From Candidatus Nanohalarchaeota archaeon (GTDB lineage: Archaea; EX4484-52; B79-G9), in the NCBI GenBank assembly GCA_017610525.1, contig JAFCBW010000059.1, positions 1 to 7,204 of the forward strand: 7,204 nucleotides of DNA, given 5' to 3'. Below the pieces are notes generated by a model. The model was not told the origin of the DNA, searched no databases, and saw nothing but the letters and a program-made list of their open reading frames with translations. Of the stretch, positions 1 through 5,427 are shown in pieces. Both the position numbers and the translations under genes were made by a program. The stretch's first letter is position 1. Each line of letters starts with the position of its first letter.

Positions 1-226
1 AACATGCAAGTAATACAAAAGATACTTGTACAATTTCACACTTCAACAAATTAAAATGCAAGATGCTACAAATATAAGTTGCCACAGAGTTTGGACATCA
101 AAAACCTTAGTTCACATCAGTCCAAACTTCAGGCAACACAGAGAGAGTTACACCATATCCCCACTATAATTACGCGATAACAAATCAATAGAGAATCATA
201 TCTCCAATATCACTGCATCATAATCC
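1..226. other. Noncoding stretch downstream of the pilin gene
   Basis: I find no reading frame worth calling on either strand; stops are frequent in all frames. The stretch is AT-rich. It holds a long imperfect hairpin at 78-137 (listed separately) and a small inverted repeat whose arms CAAGTA (7-12) and TACTTG (23-28) enclose a 10-nt loop. On the minus strand this is the region just after the pilin stop codon, so the hairpins could be part of its 3' untranslated region. No clear oligo-T terminator is visible. Confidence 0.6.
78..137. repeat. Long two-part hairpin (inverted repeat)
   Basis: The outer arms GTTGCC (78-83) and GGCAAC (132-137) pair over 6 bp. The inner arms AGTTTGGAC (88-96) and GTCCAAACT (120-128) pair over 9 bp without mismatch. 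They are separated by a small asymmetric internal loop of 4 nt (84-87) and 3 nt (129-131), and the terminal loop is 23 nt. On the plus strand the trinucleotide ACA (138-140) directly follows the outer stem, as in an H/ACA guide RNA, but the pocket is small and the pocket-to-ACA distance too short. Read on the minus strand it lies about 90 nt after the pilin stop. It could be a 3' UTR or processing element, a small RNA, or a DNA-level site. Confidence 0.5.
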
Positions 227-571
227 TTAGTTAGGACCCATACCACTACCCGGACATTTCCTAGTAGTTCCAAGCATCTCGAGGTCATTACACTTAAAGT
301 CTTCAGAAGCACCACCAACAGTAGCACTGTAAGTTGGCCACTCGGCATCTGTAGGACCATCTTCACCTGGATGAGATATACACCACTGCGCAAACCACGA
401 TTCACACCGCGCCTGCATAGCAGCGACTGACTGTTGCCTATCTGTATTTCCACTAAACCTCGACAGCGACCCGCTCGTAACTGCAATAACTGCAAGCGCG
501 ACAACAATCAAAACAACAATCGCAATAATGACTCCAAGAGCCATCGTCATACCTTTTTTGTCTCGTCTCAT
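227..571 (-). CDS. Small type IV pilin-like protein with class III signal peptide
   Basis: The product is 114 residues. The start at 571 is chosen because GAGGG (580-584) sits 8 nt upstream and the protein then opens with a short charged leader MRRDKKG followed directly by a hydrophobic helix at about residues 11-33, rich in Val, Ile and Ala. This is the layout of an archaeal class III (prepilin-type) signal peptide, cut after Gly7 by a membrane prepilin peptidase so that the helix becomes the pilus core. The rest is a short, probably extracellular domain with four cysteines (56, 64, 94, 106), enough for two disulfides, and a Gly/Pro-rich tail. The usual Glu at mature position +5 is absent, and Met occupies +1. 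No other pilus gene is in view, so it may be a minor pilin or simply a membrane-anchored surface protein. The family-level call rests on the N-terminus only. Confidence 0.65.
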   Translation of the reverse strand: MRRDKKGMTMALGVIIAIVVLIVVALAVIAVTSGSLSRFSGNTDRQQSVAAMQARCESWFAQWCISHPGEDGPTDAEWPTYSATVGGASEDFKCNDLEMLGTTRKCPGSGMGPN

Positions 572-677
572 AAACACATCCCTCACTTCAACATAATTAT
601 ATAACAAATAACAAACAATTTATAATCACAATAGTATATAAAGATTTCGAAAAAAAACATAAAAGAGGTAGATAAAA
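572..677. promoter_or_regulatory. Divergent promoter region, pilin / DUF4443-like gene
   Basis: This AT-rich gap separates two divergent genes. On the plus strand TATATAAAG (635-643) is a good archaeal TATA box and would start transcription near 665, just before the Shine-Dalgarno sequence of the DUF4443-like gene. On the minus strand ATTATAAA (complement of 619-626) would start transcription near 596, leaving a leader of about 25 nt that contains the pilin GAGGG. TTATATAA (complement of 597-604) is another minus-strand candidate but would leave almost no leader. The boxes are read by eye. Confidence 0.5.
665..669 (+). promoter_or_regulatory. Shine-Dalgarno sequence without a following AUG
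   Basis: GAGGT, within AAAAGAGGT, is a good match to the archaeal anti-Shine-Dalgarno region. No ATG, GTG or TTG follows within reach in any frame. At 8 nt downstream lies ATC (678) and at 14 nt ATA (684), both in the frame of the DUF4443-like protein. Other genes in the window have spacers of 7-8 nt between this motif and ATG, so ATC at 678 is the best placed start. Confidence 0.55.
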
Positions 678-1259
678 ATCAAAATAGACCCCCGCAGCGC
701 ATACACAGAAACCCACATAATACAGCTCCTAAGAACCCTCCACAAAAAACCAAAAGGCCGGACCGCACTCACAAAAGAATTAAGCCTTACAGAATCAACA
801 ATAAGAACAATGCTAAAATCCACGAACTCAAAAAATCTGACAAAACCAACAACACTAGGACAAACACTCACAAAAAAAGGAAAAGACATAGTAGACACAA
901 TAAACACACACATCTCATACCCAAAAGAATTCAACATCCGCACATTCACAAGACACAAAAACAACATAGCCTATCTCATAAAAAACCCGAAAAAAAGCAT
1001 AACCACAGGCACCAAAGAGCGCGACAGCGCCGTAAAACTAGGTGCATCTGGCCTAATAGCCCTCATCCAAAAAAACAGCCTCGAACTCATAGGCACAGGC
1101 AAAACAAAAATAACCCCTCCCAAAATAATCAAAGAAACCCTAAAACCTGAGAAAAACAACATAATAATAATAACCTTCGCACCAAAAAAAAGCACATCAG
1201 AACTCGCGGGACTCGCCATATCCCTTGACCTGATAAAATACAGTATAATAGAGAGCTGA
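678..1259 (+). CDS. DUF4443-like winged-helix protein, apparent non-AUG start
   Basis: From 678 the protein is about 193 residues. Residues 9-72 read as a winged helix: a first helix from YTETH to about residue 23, a second at 28-36, a recognition helix at 38-52, and a wing ending in LTKKGKDIVD. The C-terminal part has the pattern TGTKERDSAVKLGASG near the middle and a β-strand of isoleucines near the end, as I recall for the archaeal DUF4443 family. The first ATG, at 810, would delete half of the winged helix, so it is unlikely to be the start. The frame is open back to the stop at 669-671, and the Shine-Dalgarno sequence points to ATC 678 (or ATA 684). It ends 4 nt before the aminopeptidase start, so the two are probably co-translated. 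The role is unknown; DNA binding or regulation is inferred from the fold. The start codon is uncertain and could reflect a sequence error. Confidence 0.7.
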   Translation: MKIDPRSAYTETHIIQLLRTLHKKPKGRTALTKELSLTESTIRTMLKSTNSKNLTKPTTLGQTLTKKGKDIVDTINTHISYPKEFNIRTFTRHKNNIAYLIKNPKKSITTGTKERDSAVKLGASGLIALIQKNSLELIGTGKTKITPPKIIKETLKPEKNNIIIITFAPKKSTSELAGLAISLDLIKYSIIES

Positions 1260-1263
1260 TAAA

Positions 1264-2151
1264 ATGGAAAAAGAGACAATCGAAAAATACATAGAAGCAG
1301 GAAAAATAGCCAAAAAAGCAATAGAACTATCGAAAAAGATAGTCAAACCAGATGCATCAATAATCGAAACCGCCCAAAAAATAGAATCAGAGATCACAAA
1401 AAACAACGGGCAAATCGCATTTCCCACAAACATATCAATAAACGACATCGCAGCCCACGACACCGCATTCCCAAACGACACCCGCACATTCAAAGACGAC
1501 GACATCATAAAAATAGACATCGGCGTCCACATAGACGGCTACATCGCAGACACAGCAACAACAATCAGCTTCAACAACAACAAAGCAGACATGCTCAAAG
1601 CATCCAGAAAAGCCCTCGAAAACGCCATAAAAATCACCCGCCCCGGCACAAACATAGGAAGTATAGGAAAAACCATACAGGAAACCATAGAAAGCTACGG
1701 CTACAAACCCGTCTCAAACCTCAGCGGCCACTACCTCGGACAATACCTGATCCACACAGGCACAAGCATCCCAAACATCAAAACAGACACAGATGCAACC
1801 CTGAAAGAAGGCGACGCAATCGCAATCGAGCCATTCGCAACAGACGGCGCAGGCGCAATCAGGGACGGCTCAAGAGCAGCAATATATCGCTTCATCCAAA
1901 ACAAGCCAGTAAGACTGCAGGCCGCAAGAAAACTGCTCACATTTGCCCAAAAAAACTACAGCACACTCCCCTTCGCCGCAAGATGGATAAAAGACCCGAA
2001 AGGATTCATGCTCGACGCAGCACTAAAACAACTGGTACAGGCAGGCGCCCTCCACGAATACCCTGTCCTGAAAGAGATAGGCGCAGGCACAGTAACACAG
2101 GCAGAACACACCATACTCATACAGGAAAAGCCGATCGTCACAACAGCATAA
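1264..2151 (+). CDS. map: Methionine aminopeptidase, type II
   Basis: This 295-residue cytoplasmic metalloenzyme removes the initiator methionine from nascent proteins when the second residue is small. It has the pita-bread fold and all five metal ligands of the family: Asp85 and Asp96 in KIDIGVHIDGYIADTA, His156 in LSGH, Glu189 in IAIEPFAT, and Glu281 in TQAEHT. The conserved substrate-side histidines His65 (IAAH) and His164 (IHTG) are also present. The segment between Glu189 and Glu281 carries the helical insert that defines type II enzymes, and the length matches archaeal enzymes, which lack the eukaryotic N-terminal extension. The ATG lies 4 nt after the stop of the DUF4443-like gene, so it is probably the second gene of that operon. 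Codons ending in T are very rare (2 of the first 100). The call is secure. Confidence 0.96.
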   Translation: MEKETIEKYIEAGKIAKKAIELSKKIVKPDASIIETAQKIESEITKNNGQIAFPTNISINDIAAHDTAFPNDTRTFKDDDIIKIDIGVHIDGYIADTATTISFNNNKADMLKASRKALENAIKITRPGTNIGSIGKTIQETIESYGYKPVSNLSGHYLGQYLIHTGTSIPNIKTDTDATLKEGDAIAIEPFATDGAGAIRDGSRAAIYRFIQNKPVRLQAARKLLTFAQKNYSTLPFAARWIKDPKGFMLDAALKQLVQAGALHEYPVLKEIGAGTVTQAEHTILIQEKPIVTTA

Positions 2152-2217
2152 CGCGCCTACAAACATATACGTAAAACAGCACAATTCAGAGAAATCACAA
2201 CAGCATAAAACAAAAAC

Positions 2218-2226
2218 ATTAAAAAC
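2218..2226 (+). promoter_or_regulatory. TATA-like box of the zinc-ribbon gene
   Basis: ATTAAAAAC is centred about 26 nt before the ATG at 2248, which places the transcription start at or next to the start codon. No Shine-Dalgarno sequence is present, so a leaderless mRNA is likely. Confidence 0.4.
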
Positions 2227-2247
2227 TATCTATAGATATACACACAC

Positions 2248-2412
2248 ATGCTGCAAAAAACCCACTCAACCCACCTGAAAATAACATGCGACGAATGCGG
2301 GCACCTAAACGAGATACCTCAAGCCCGCCTCTACGACGGATTCGAGGGAATATTCCAGTGCACAAAATGCAAACAGCCCCTCGACACACTCCACGAAATT
2401 CTCGACGAGTAA
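2248..2412 (+). CDS. Small zinc-ribbon protein, 54 residues
   Basis: The start is ATG 2248 and the stop TAA 2410-2412. The protein has two CxxC knuckles, Cys14-Cys17 (CDECGH) and Cys38-Cys41 (CTKC), spaced 20 residues apart. This is the pattern of a single four-cysteine zinc ribbon with a β-hairpin between the knuckles. The tail is acidic. Proteins of this type occur as nucleic-acid or protein-binding accessory factors, but I do not recognise a specific family. It lies between the aminopeptidase (96 nt upstream) and DUF373 (69 nt downstream) on the same strand, apparently with its own promoter. The low use of T in third codon positions matches the neighbouring real genes and supports it as coding. 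Confidence 0.75.
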   Translation: MLQKTHSTHLKITCDECGHLNEIPQARLYDGFEGIFQCTKCKQPLDTLHEILDE

Positions 2413-2451
2413 AAAACCTGATTCTCAAAAAAAACAACAACACAATTAAGC

Positions 2452-2460
2452 TTAATAAAA
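2452..2460 (+). promoter_or_regulatory. TATA-like box of the DUF373 gene
   Basis: TTAATAAAA is centred about 26 nt before the ATG at 2482. No Shine-Dalgarno sequence is visible, so the transcript is probably leaderless. Confidence 0.45.
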
Positions 2461-2481
2461 TTAACTCCCAAACATTACTAC

Positions 2482-3651
2482 ATGGCAGACAAAACAAAAA
2501 ACATACCAACAATCACCCGCGCAAAAACAAGCACCATAAAGCACAAAGGTCATGCACCACTCACCAGGTCAAGAAAAAAGAGAAAAACAACCCTGGTAAT
2601 ATGCATCGACAGGGACAATGACTACGGGGAAAAAGCAGGTATAGAAGGTCCGATAATCGGAAGAAAAGCAAACATAGCCGCCGCAAACAAGCTCGCCCTT
2701 GCCGACGCCGAAGACTCAGACGTAAACGCACTCTTCAAAGCAATCCAGACATACACAGAACTAAGAAAAAAAGACAAAGTCGAGATAGTGACACTCACAG
2801 GCGACAAGCGCGTCGGTATGGAATCCGACCACGAGATCACAAGACAGCTCGACATCGTACTCGAAAAATACCTCGTGGAAGAAGCAATACTCATCTCAGA
2901 CGGCGCAGAAGACGAATATATCCTGCCGATACTTCGCACAAAAATAAAGATGATCTACCCGAAAAAAGTCATCATAAAACAAAGCCCGAGACTCGAAAGC
3001 ACATACTACATGATATACGACTTCACAAAACAGGTCCTAAGCGACCCAAAAGCATCACGATTTTTCCTGGGCATCCCTGCCATTGCCCTGATCATCTACG
3101 CATGCCTAGGCGCAGCCGGCGGCCGCCTCATACTCGGCACAGTAGGCCTCTATCTCCTGATAAAAGGCTTCCACATGGAAAACACAGTAGAAAAGATAAC
3201 AAAAGAATTCATAACCTCAGTAAGAATCAGAAAATCATCCTTCTTCATGTACCTTGTAGGCATGGTATTCCTCATCATCGGCGCCTTCAACGGCTACACG
3301 CAGGTAACATCAATAGAAGAACAAAACATCGCATACACAATAACCCGTTTCATCCACATATCAATCATACCCTTCTTCTTTTCAGCACTCTTCTTCGGCT
3401 GGGGAAACATCCTGGGCAGCAAAAAAAACAAGCTACCCCAATACATAACATATCTCTCGCTCACATTCTCAATAGCACTCATAACATTCACAACAACAAG
3501 CTACCTGCTGGACCCGAACACAAGCTACATGGATATCATATACTCTGTAATAATCGGCGGGGTGCTATTGACAATAAGCTCCATAATAGAGAACCTCGAG
3601 AAAAAAAGAAGAAGCAGACAAACAAAAAAACAACCCCCGCAAAAACCATGA
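2482..3651 (+). CDS. DUF373 family membrane protein
   Basis: The protein has 389 residues. A basic, probably disordered N-terminus (1-36) is followed by a soluble domain at about 37-180 with the hallmark segments of the archaeal DUF373 family: CIDRDNDYGEKAGIEGP (41-57), LALADAEDSDVNA (71-83), the TLTGDKRVG region (104-112), SDGAEDEYILPI (139-150) and KQSPRLESTYY (166-176). These conserved acidic patches suggest a ligand or metal site. Six membrane helices follow, at about 194-212, 215-230, 252-270, 288-308, 320-343 and 350-369, ending in a basic tail. The function of the family is not established to my knowledge. Domain order and length fit full-length members. The N-terminal extension before residue 37 could be lineage-specific, but there is no other Met before the domain, so the ATG at 2482 is the natural start. 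It is probably transcribed alone or with the upstream zinc ribbon. Confidence 0.92.
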   Translation: MADKTKNIPTITRAKTSTIKHKGHAPLTRSRKKRKTTLVICIDRDNDYGEKAGIEGPIIGRKANIAAANKLALADAEDSDVNALFKAIQTYTELRKKDKVEIVTLTGDKRVGMESDHEITRQLDIVLEKYLVEEAILISDGAEDEYILPILRTKIKMIYPKKVIIKQSPRLESTYYMIYDFTKQVLSDPKASRFFLGIPAIALIIYACLGAAGGRLILGTVGLYLLIKGFHMENTVEKITKEFITSVRIRKSSFFMYLVGMVFLIIGAFNGYTQVTSIEEQNIAYTITRFIHISIIPFFFSALFFGWGNILGSKKNKLPQYITYLSLTFSIALITFTTTSYLLDPNTSYMDIIYSVIIGGVLLTISSIIENLEKKRRSRQTKKQPPQKP

Positions 3652-3685
3652 ACTTTGCAGGCATCAAGAACAAAAATCACAAATA

Positions 3686-3743
3686 CCCTTGCGGTGGGAG
3701 GGTGCGGGCTCGAGGATGGAACATCAACGAGGAACCAAGGGGG
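3686..3743. ncRNA. G-rich structured island, candidate noncoding RNA
   Basis: In a strand otherwise poor in G, this stretch is strongly G-rich on the plus strand. It closes on itself: CCCTT (3686-3690) pairs with AAGGG (3737-3741) and GGT (3693-3695) with ACC (3734-3736), leaving a 2-nt bulge at 3691-3692. Inside, TCG (3710-3712) pairs with CGA (3728-3730) and GATG (3715-3718) with CATC (3722-3725) around a GAA loop, separated by an AG/AA internal loop. It lies between DUF373 and tRNA-Val and is not coding in any supported frame. The strand is undecided: the minus strand runs into a T-rich stretch (complement of 3661-3679), which could be an archaeal terminator, while the plus strand runs into ATAATTTTATAT. 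I recognise no known RNA family. Confidence 0.4.
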
Positions 3744-3792
3744 AATAATTTTATATCAGAATTGTATAATAGAATTGCAAAAAAAAACAACA

Positions 3793-3801
3793 AATATAAA
3801 A
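3793..3801 (+). promoter_or_regulatory. TATA box of tRNA-Val
   Basis: AATATAAAA is centred about 26 nt before position 3823, so transcription should begin a few bases ahead of the mature tRNA 5' end at 3828, with RNase P trimming the short leader. Confidence 0.5.
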
Positions 3802-3827
3802 CTATCTCAAATAAGATATAGCAACAT

Positions 3828-3946
3828 GGGCCGGTAGTCTAGTTGGTTATGACGTCGCCCTTACATCACGCAAAAAAGAACATACTAAATTCTTCAACTG
3901 CGCGAAAGAAAGGCGAAGGTCGCCAGTTCAAATCTGGCTCGGCCCA
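3828..3946 (+). tRNA. tRNA-Val(UAC) with a 45-nt intron
   Basis: The acceptor GGGCCGG (3828-3834) pairs with TCGGCCC (3939-3945), with one G-U pair, followed by discriminator A3946. The D stem is GTC/GAC (3837-3839, 3851-3853), the anticodon stem TCGCC/GGCGA (3855-3859, 3912-3916) and the T stem GCCAG/CTGGC (3922-3926, 3934-3938), with T loop TTCAAAT. After intron removal (3866-3910) the anticodon loop is CTTACAA with anticodon TAC (3862-3864), reading GUA valine codons. The mature length is 74 nt. CCA is not encoded (CTA follows). A35, C36 and A73 agree with valine identity. The gene stands 42 nt ahead of pdxS on the same strand and has its own TATA box. Confidence 0.93.
3866..3910 (+). other. 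Archaeal tRNA intron, position 37/38
   Basis: The predicted junction is a bulge-helix-bulge. The anticodon stem is followed by a central helix C3860-G3908, U3861-A3907, U3862-A3906 with an A3863/A3905 mismatch. It is flanked by 3-nt bulges CAU (3864-3866) and AAA (3909-3911). Cutting after the second base of each bulge gives exon ends at A3865 and A3911. The intron side continues as a helix, CACGCA (3867-3872) against TGCGCG (3899-3904), with one A/C mismatch, and an inner hairpin AAGAA/TTCTT (3876-3880, 3890-3894). The central helix is therefore imperfect. Splicing would use the tRNA endonuclease and ligase. Confidence 0.8.
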
Positions 3947-3974
3947 CTATTATTAAAAAGCAAAAAACTAAAAA

Positions 3975-3978
3975 GAGG
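3975..3978 (+). promoter_or_regulatory. Shine-Dalgarno sequence of pdxS
   Basis: GAGG lies 10 nt before the ATG at 3989 and supports that start. A TATA-like TATTAAAAA (3951-3959) just after the tRNA would start transcription near 3981, downstream of this motif. The Shine-Dalgarno sequence would then matter only on a longer transcript, for example one read through from the tRNA. Confidence 0.45.
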
Positions 3979-3988
3979 CGCGCACACA

Positions 3989-4882
3989 ATGACAGGCACT
4001 AAAAAAACAGGCACAGAAACACTCAAGCGCGGATTCGCAAAGATGGTGAAATCCGGCGTAGTGATGGACGTAACAAATGCAGAGCAGGCAAAAATCGCAG
4101 AAGATGCCGGCGCAGTAGCAGTCATGGCACTCGAGCGCGTCCCGTCAGACATAAGATTACACGGTGGCGTAGCAAGAATGTCCCCCCCTGAAAAGATCAC
4201 AGAAATCATAGAGACAGTCACAATACCGGTCATGGCAAAAGCAAGAATCGGCCACTTCGCAGAAGCGCAGATTCTGGAAGCACTAGGCGCAGACATGGTA
4301 GACGAATCAGAAGTACTTACACCTGCAGACGAAGAGCACCACATCGACAAGAAAAAATTCAGGATTCCATTCGTATGCGGATGCAGAAACCTCGGCGAAG
4401 CACTGCGCCGCATAAACGAAGGCGCAGCAATGATCCGAACAAAAGGCGAAGCAGGAACAGGAAACGTAGTCGAGGCAGTAAGGCACACAAGAAAGATAAA
4501 CTCAGAAATCGCCCTGCTATCAGGCATAAGACACGACTCAAGCGAACTCTCAAAAAAAGCCAACGAGTACGGCGTCCCCCTGGCACTTGTAAAAGAAGTA
4601 GCAGAACAGGGAAGGCTCCCGACAGTAAACTTCGCAGCCGGAGGCATAGCAACAGTAGCAGACGCAGCACTCATGATGCAGCTCGGCGTTGACGGCATAT
4701 TCGTAGGCTCAGGCATATTCAAATCATCCAAGCCGGAAAAGGTAGCAAAAGCAATAGTAGAAGCAACAAAAAACTACGACAAGCCCGAAATACTCGCGCA
4801 AATCTCAAAAGACCTCGGCGAAGCAATGGCCGGCATCGAGATATCCACCCTGAAACCCGAAGAGCGCCTCCAGGAACGATAA
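3989..4882 (+). CDS. pdxS: Pyridoxal 5'-phosphate synthase, lyase subunit PdxS
   Basis: This 297-residue TIM-barrel enzyme builds PLP from ribose 5-phosphate, glyceraldehyde 3-phosphate and ammonia supplied by PdxT, and assembles as a dodecamer decorated by PdxT. The key residues are in place: Asp27 in VVMDVTN, Lys84 in VMAKARIGHF (imine with the pentose), and Lys152 in RTKGEAGTGN (second imine). The phosphate-binding segments FAAGGIAT and FVGSGIFKS are intact, as are ALERVPSDIR and DESEVLTPAD. Length matches the family. The C-terminus is a normal PdxS tail. The start is supported by GAGG 10 nt upstream. The gene follows tRNA-Val on the same strand. Its partner pdxT is not adjacent as is common, but 1.2 kb away on the other side of a minus-strand HEPN/nucleotidyltransferase pair. 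The call is certain. Confidence 0.98.
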   Translation: MTGTKKTGTETLKRGFAKMVKSGVVMDVTNAEQAKIAEDAGAVAVMALERVPSDIRLHGGVARMSPPEKITEIIETVTIPVMAKARIGHFAEAQILEALGADMVDESEVLTPADEEHHIDKKKFRIPFVCGCRNLGEALRRINEGAAMIRTKGEAGTGNVVEAVRHTRKINSEIALLSGIRHDSSELSKKANEYGVPLALVKEVAEQGRLPTVNFAAGGIATVADAALMMQLGVDGIFVGSGIFKSSKPEKVAKAIVEATKNYDKPEILAQISKDLGEAMAGIEISTLKPEERLQER

Positions 4883-4923
4883 TCTCAAAAACACACTCAC
4901 TGCTCCATCCAACAAACACAAAA
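4883..4923. other. Short convergent gap between pdxS and the HEPN gene
   Basis: Only 41 nt separate the two convergent stop codons (TAA ending at 4882, TAG complement at 4924-4926). No hairpin or T-run is visible, so the two transcripts probably overlap at their 3' ends. Confidence 0.5.
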
Positions 4924-5427
4924 CTAATTCCGCCCTAGCTTCTCACGTATCCTCTGCGTAGTTTCATCATCCACTTTTTCCATCGCACCCTCAACAGAAA
5001 GTACAAACTCCTGCGCCCCTTTAGCTTTCTCTATAAGCTTCTCATTGTTAACAGCACCAATAGCATAATATTGCACATCTACACGCGCACACTTGGCATC
5101 CAGAATATCTTTGTACATCATCGCATCAAGCACTCCTTCATCCACTAACAAATACTTCATCGCCGACAATGTGCAGTCATGTATCTCTGATTTTATCCCA
5201 CACTTTTGAAACAATGCATACACTGCAAAGTATCTGGCATAATACGCTGTCGTCACAATCCACTCAATCTCGCCTCTCTCGATTGCCGCATCAAGCATAT
5301 TAAGAGAACTCTTTGCTTTTTTGATATACACTTCACAAAGATTATCATTCGGCTCCTCAAGCTTGATACCTCTCCTCTGCTTCATGCACCATCGCACTTT
5401 TCCAGTCTCATCATCTGATTTCATCAT
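4924..5427 (-). CDS. HEPN domain protein (partner of nucleotidyltransferase)
   Basis: The product is 167 residues and mostly helical. The segment TTAYYARYFAVYALFQKCGI (59-78) followed by His83 and the helix TLSAMKYLL (86-94) is the signature of UPF0332-type HEPN proteins, which are often paired with a minimal nucleotidyltransferase. The gene starts inside the end of that partner gene (17-nt overlap). GGAGG (5432-5436 complement) lies 4 nt before the first ATG (5427) and 7 nt before the second (5424); the second may be the real start. The canonical HEPN ribonuclease motif R-x(4-6)-H is not present: Arg65 and His83 are 18 apart. It may therefore act by binding or scaffolding rather than as an RNase, or it may be an inactive member. 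Codons ending in T are common (about 28 of the first 100), unlike the plus-strand neighbours. Function is inferred from family and pairing. Confidence 0.78.
   Translation of the reverse strand: MMKSDDETGKVRWCMKQRRGIKLEEPNDNLCEVYIKKAKSSLNMLDAAIERGEIEWIVTTAYYARYFAVYALFQKCGIKSEIHDCTLSAMKYLLVDEGVLDAMMYKDILDAKCARVDVQYYAIGAVNNEKLIEKAKGAQEFVLSVEGAMEKVDDETTQRIREKLGRN

Noticed and set aside
78..140. Calling the hairpin an H/ACA guide RNA
   Set aside because: The internal loop is only 4 and 3 nt, the upper stem to ACA distance is about 9 nt instead of 14-16, and no kink-turn or kink-loop is clear.
572..607. Upstream pilin start at 607
   Set aside because: It would add 12 residues ahead of the charged leader, spoiling the class III signal peptide; the GAGGG lies 8 nt before 571.
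810..1259. Starting the DUF4443-like gene at the first ATG (810)
   Set aside because: This cuts through the winged-helix recognition helix, lacks a Shine-Dalgarno sequence, and ignores the GAGGT at 665-669 and the coherent coding sequence from 678.
3102..3821. Long plus-strand frame overlapping the DUF373 C-terminus
   Set aside because: It is a His/Asn/Lys-rich shadow of the DUF373 frame; the true frame has clear membrane helices.
3655..3837. Short plus-strand frame between DUF373 and the tRNA
   Set aside because: It runs into the tRNA acceptor stem, has no ribosome binding site, and covers the folded G-rich island; its composition is not like the real genes.
3928..4731. Long minus-strand frame opposite pdxS
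   Set aside because: It is an antisense shadow, Ser/Ala-rich and without domain features, opposite a certain gene, and it overlaps the tRNA 3' end.
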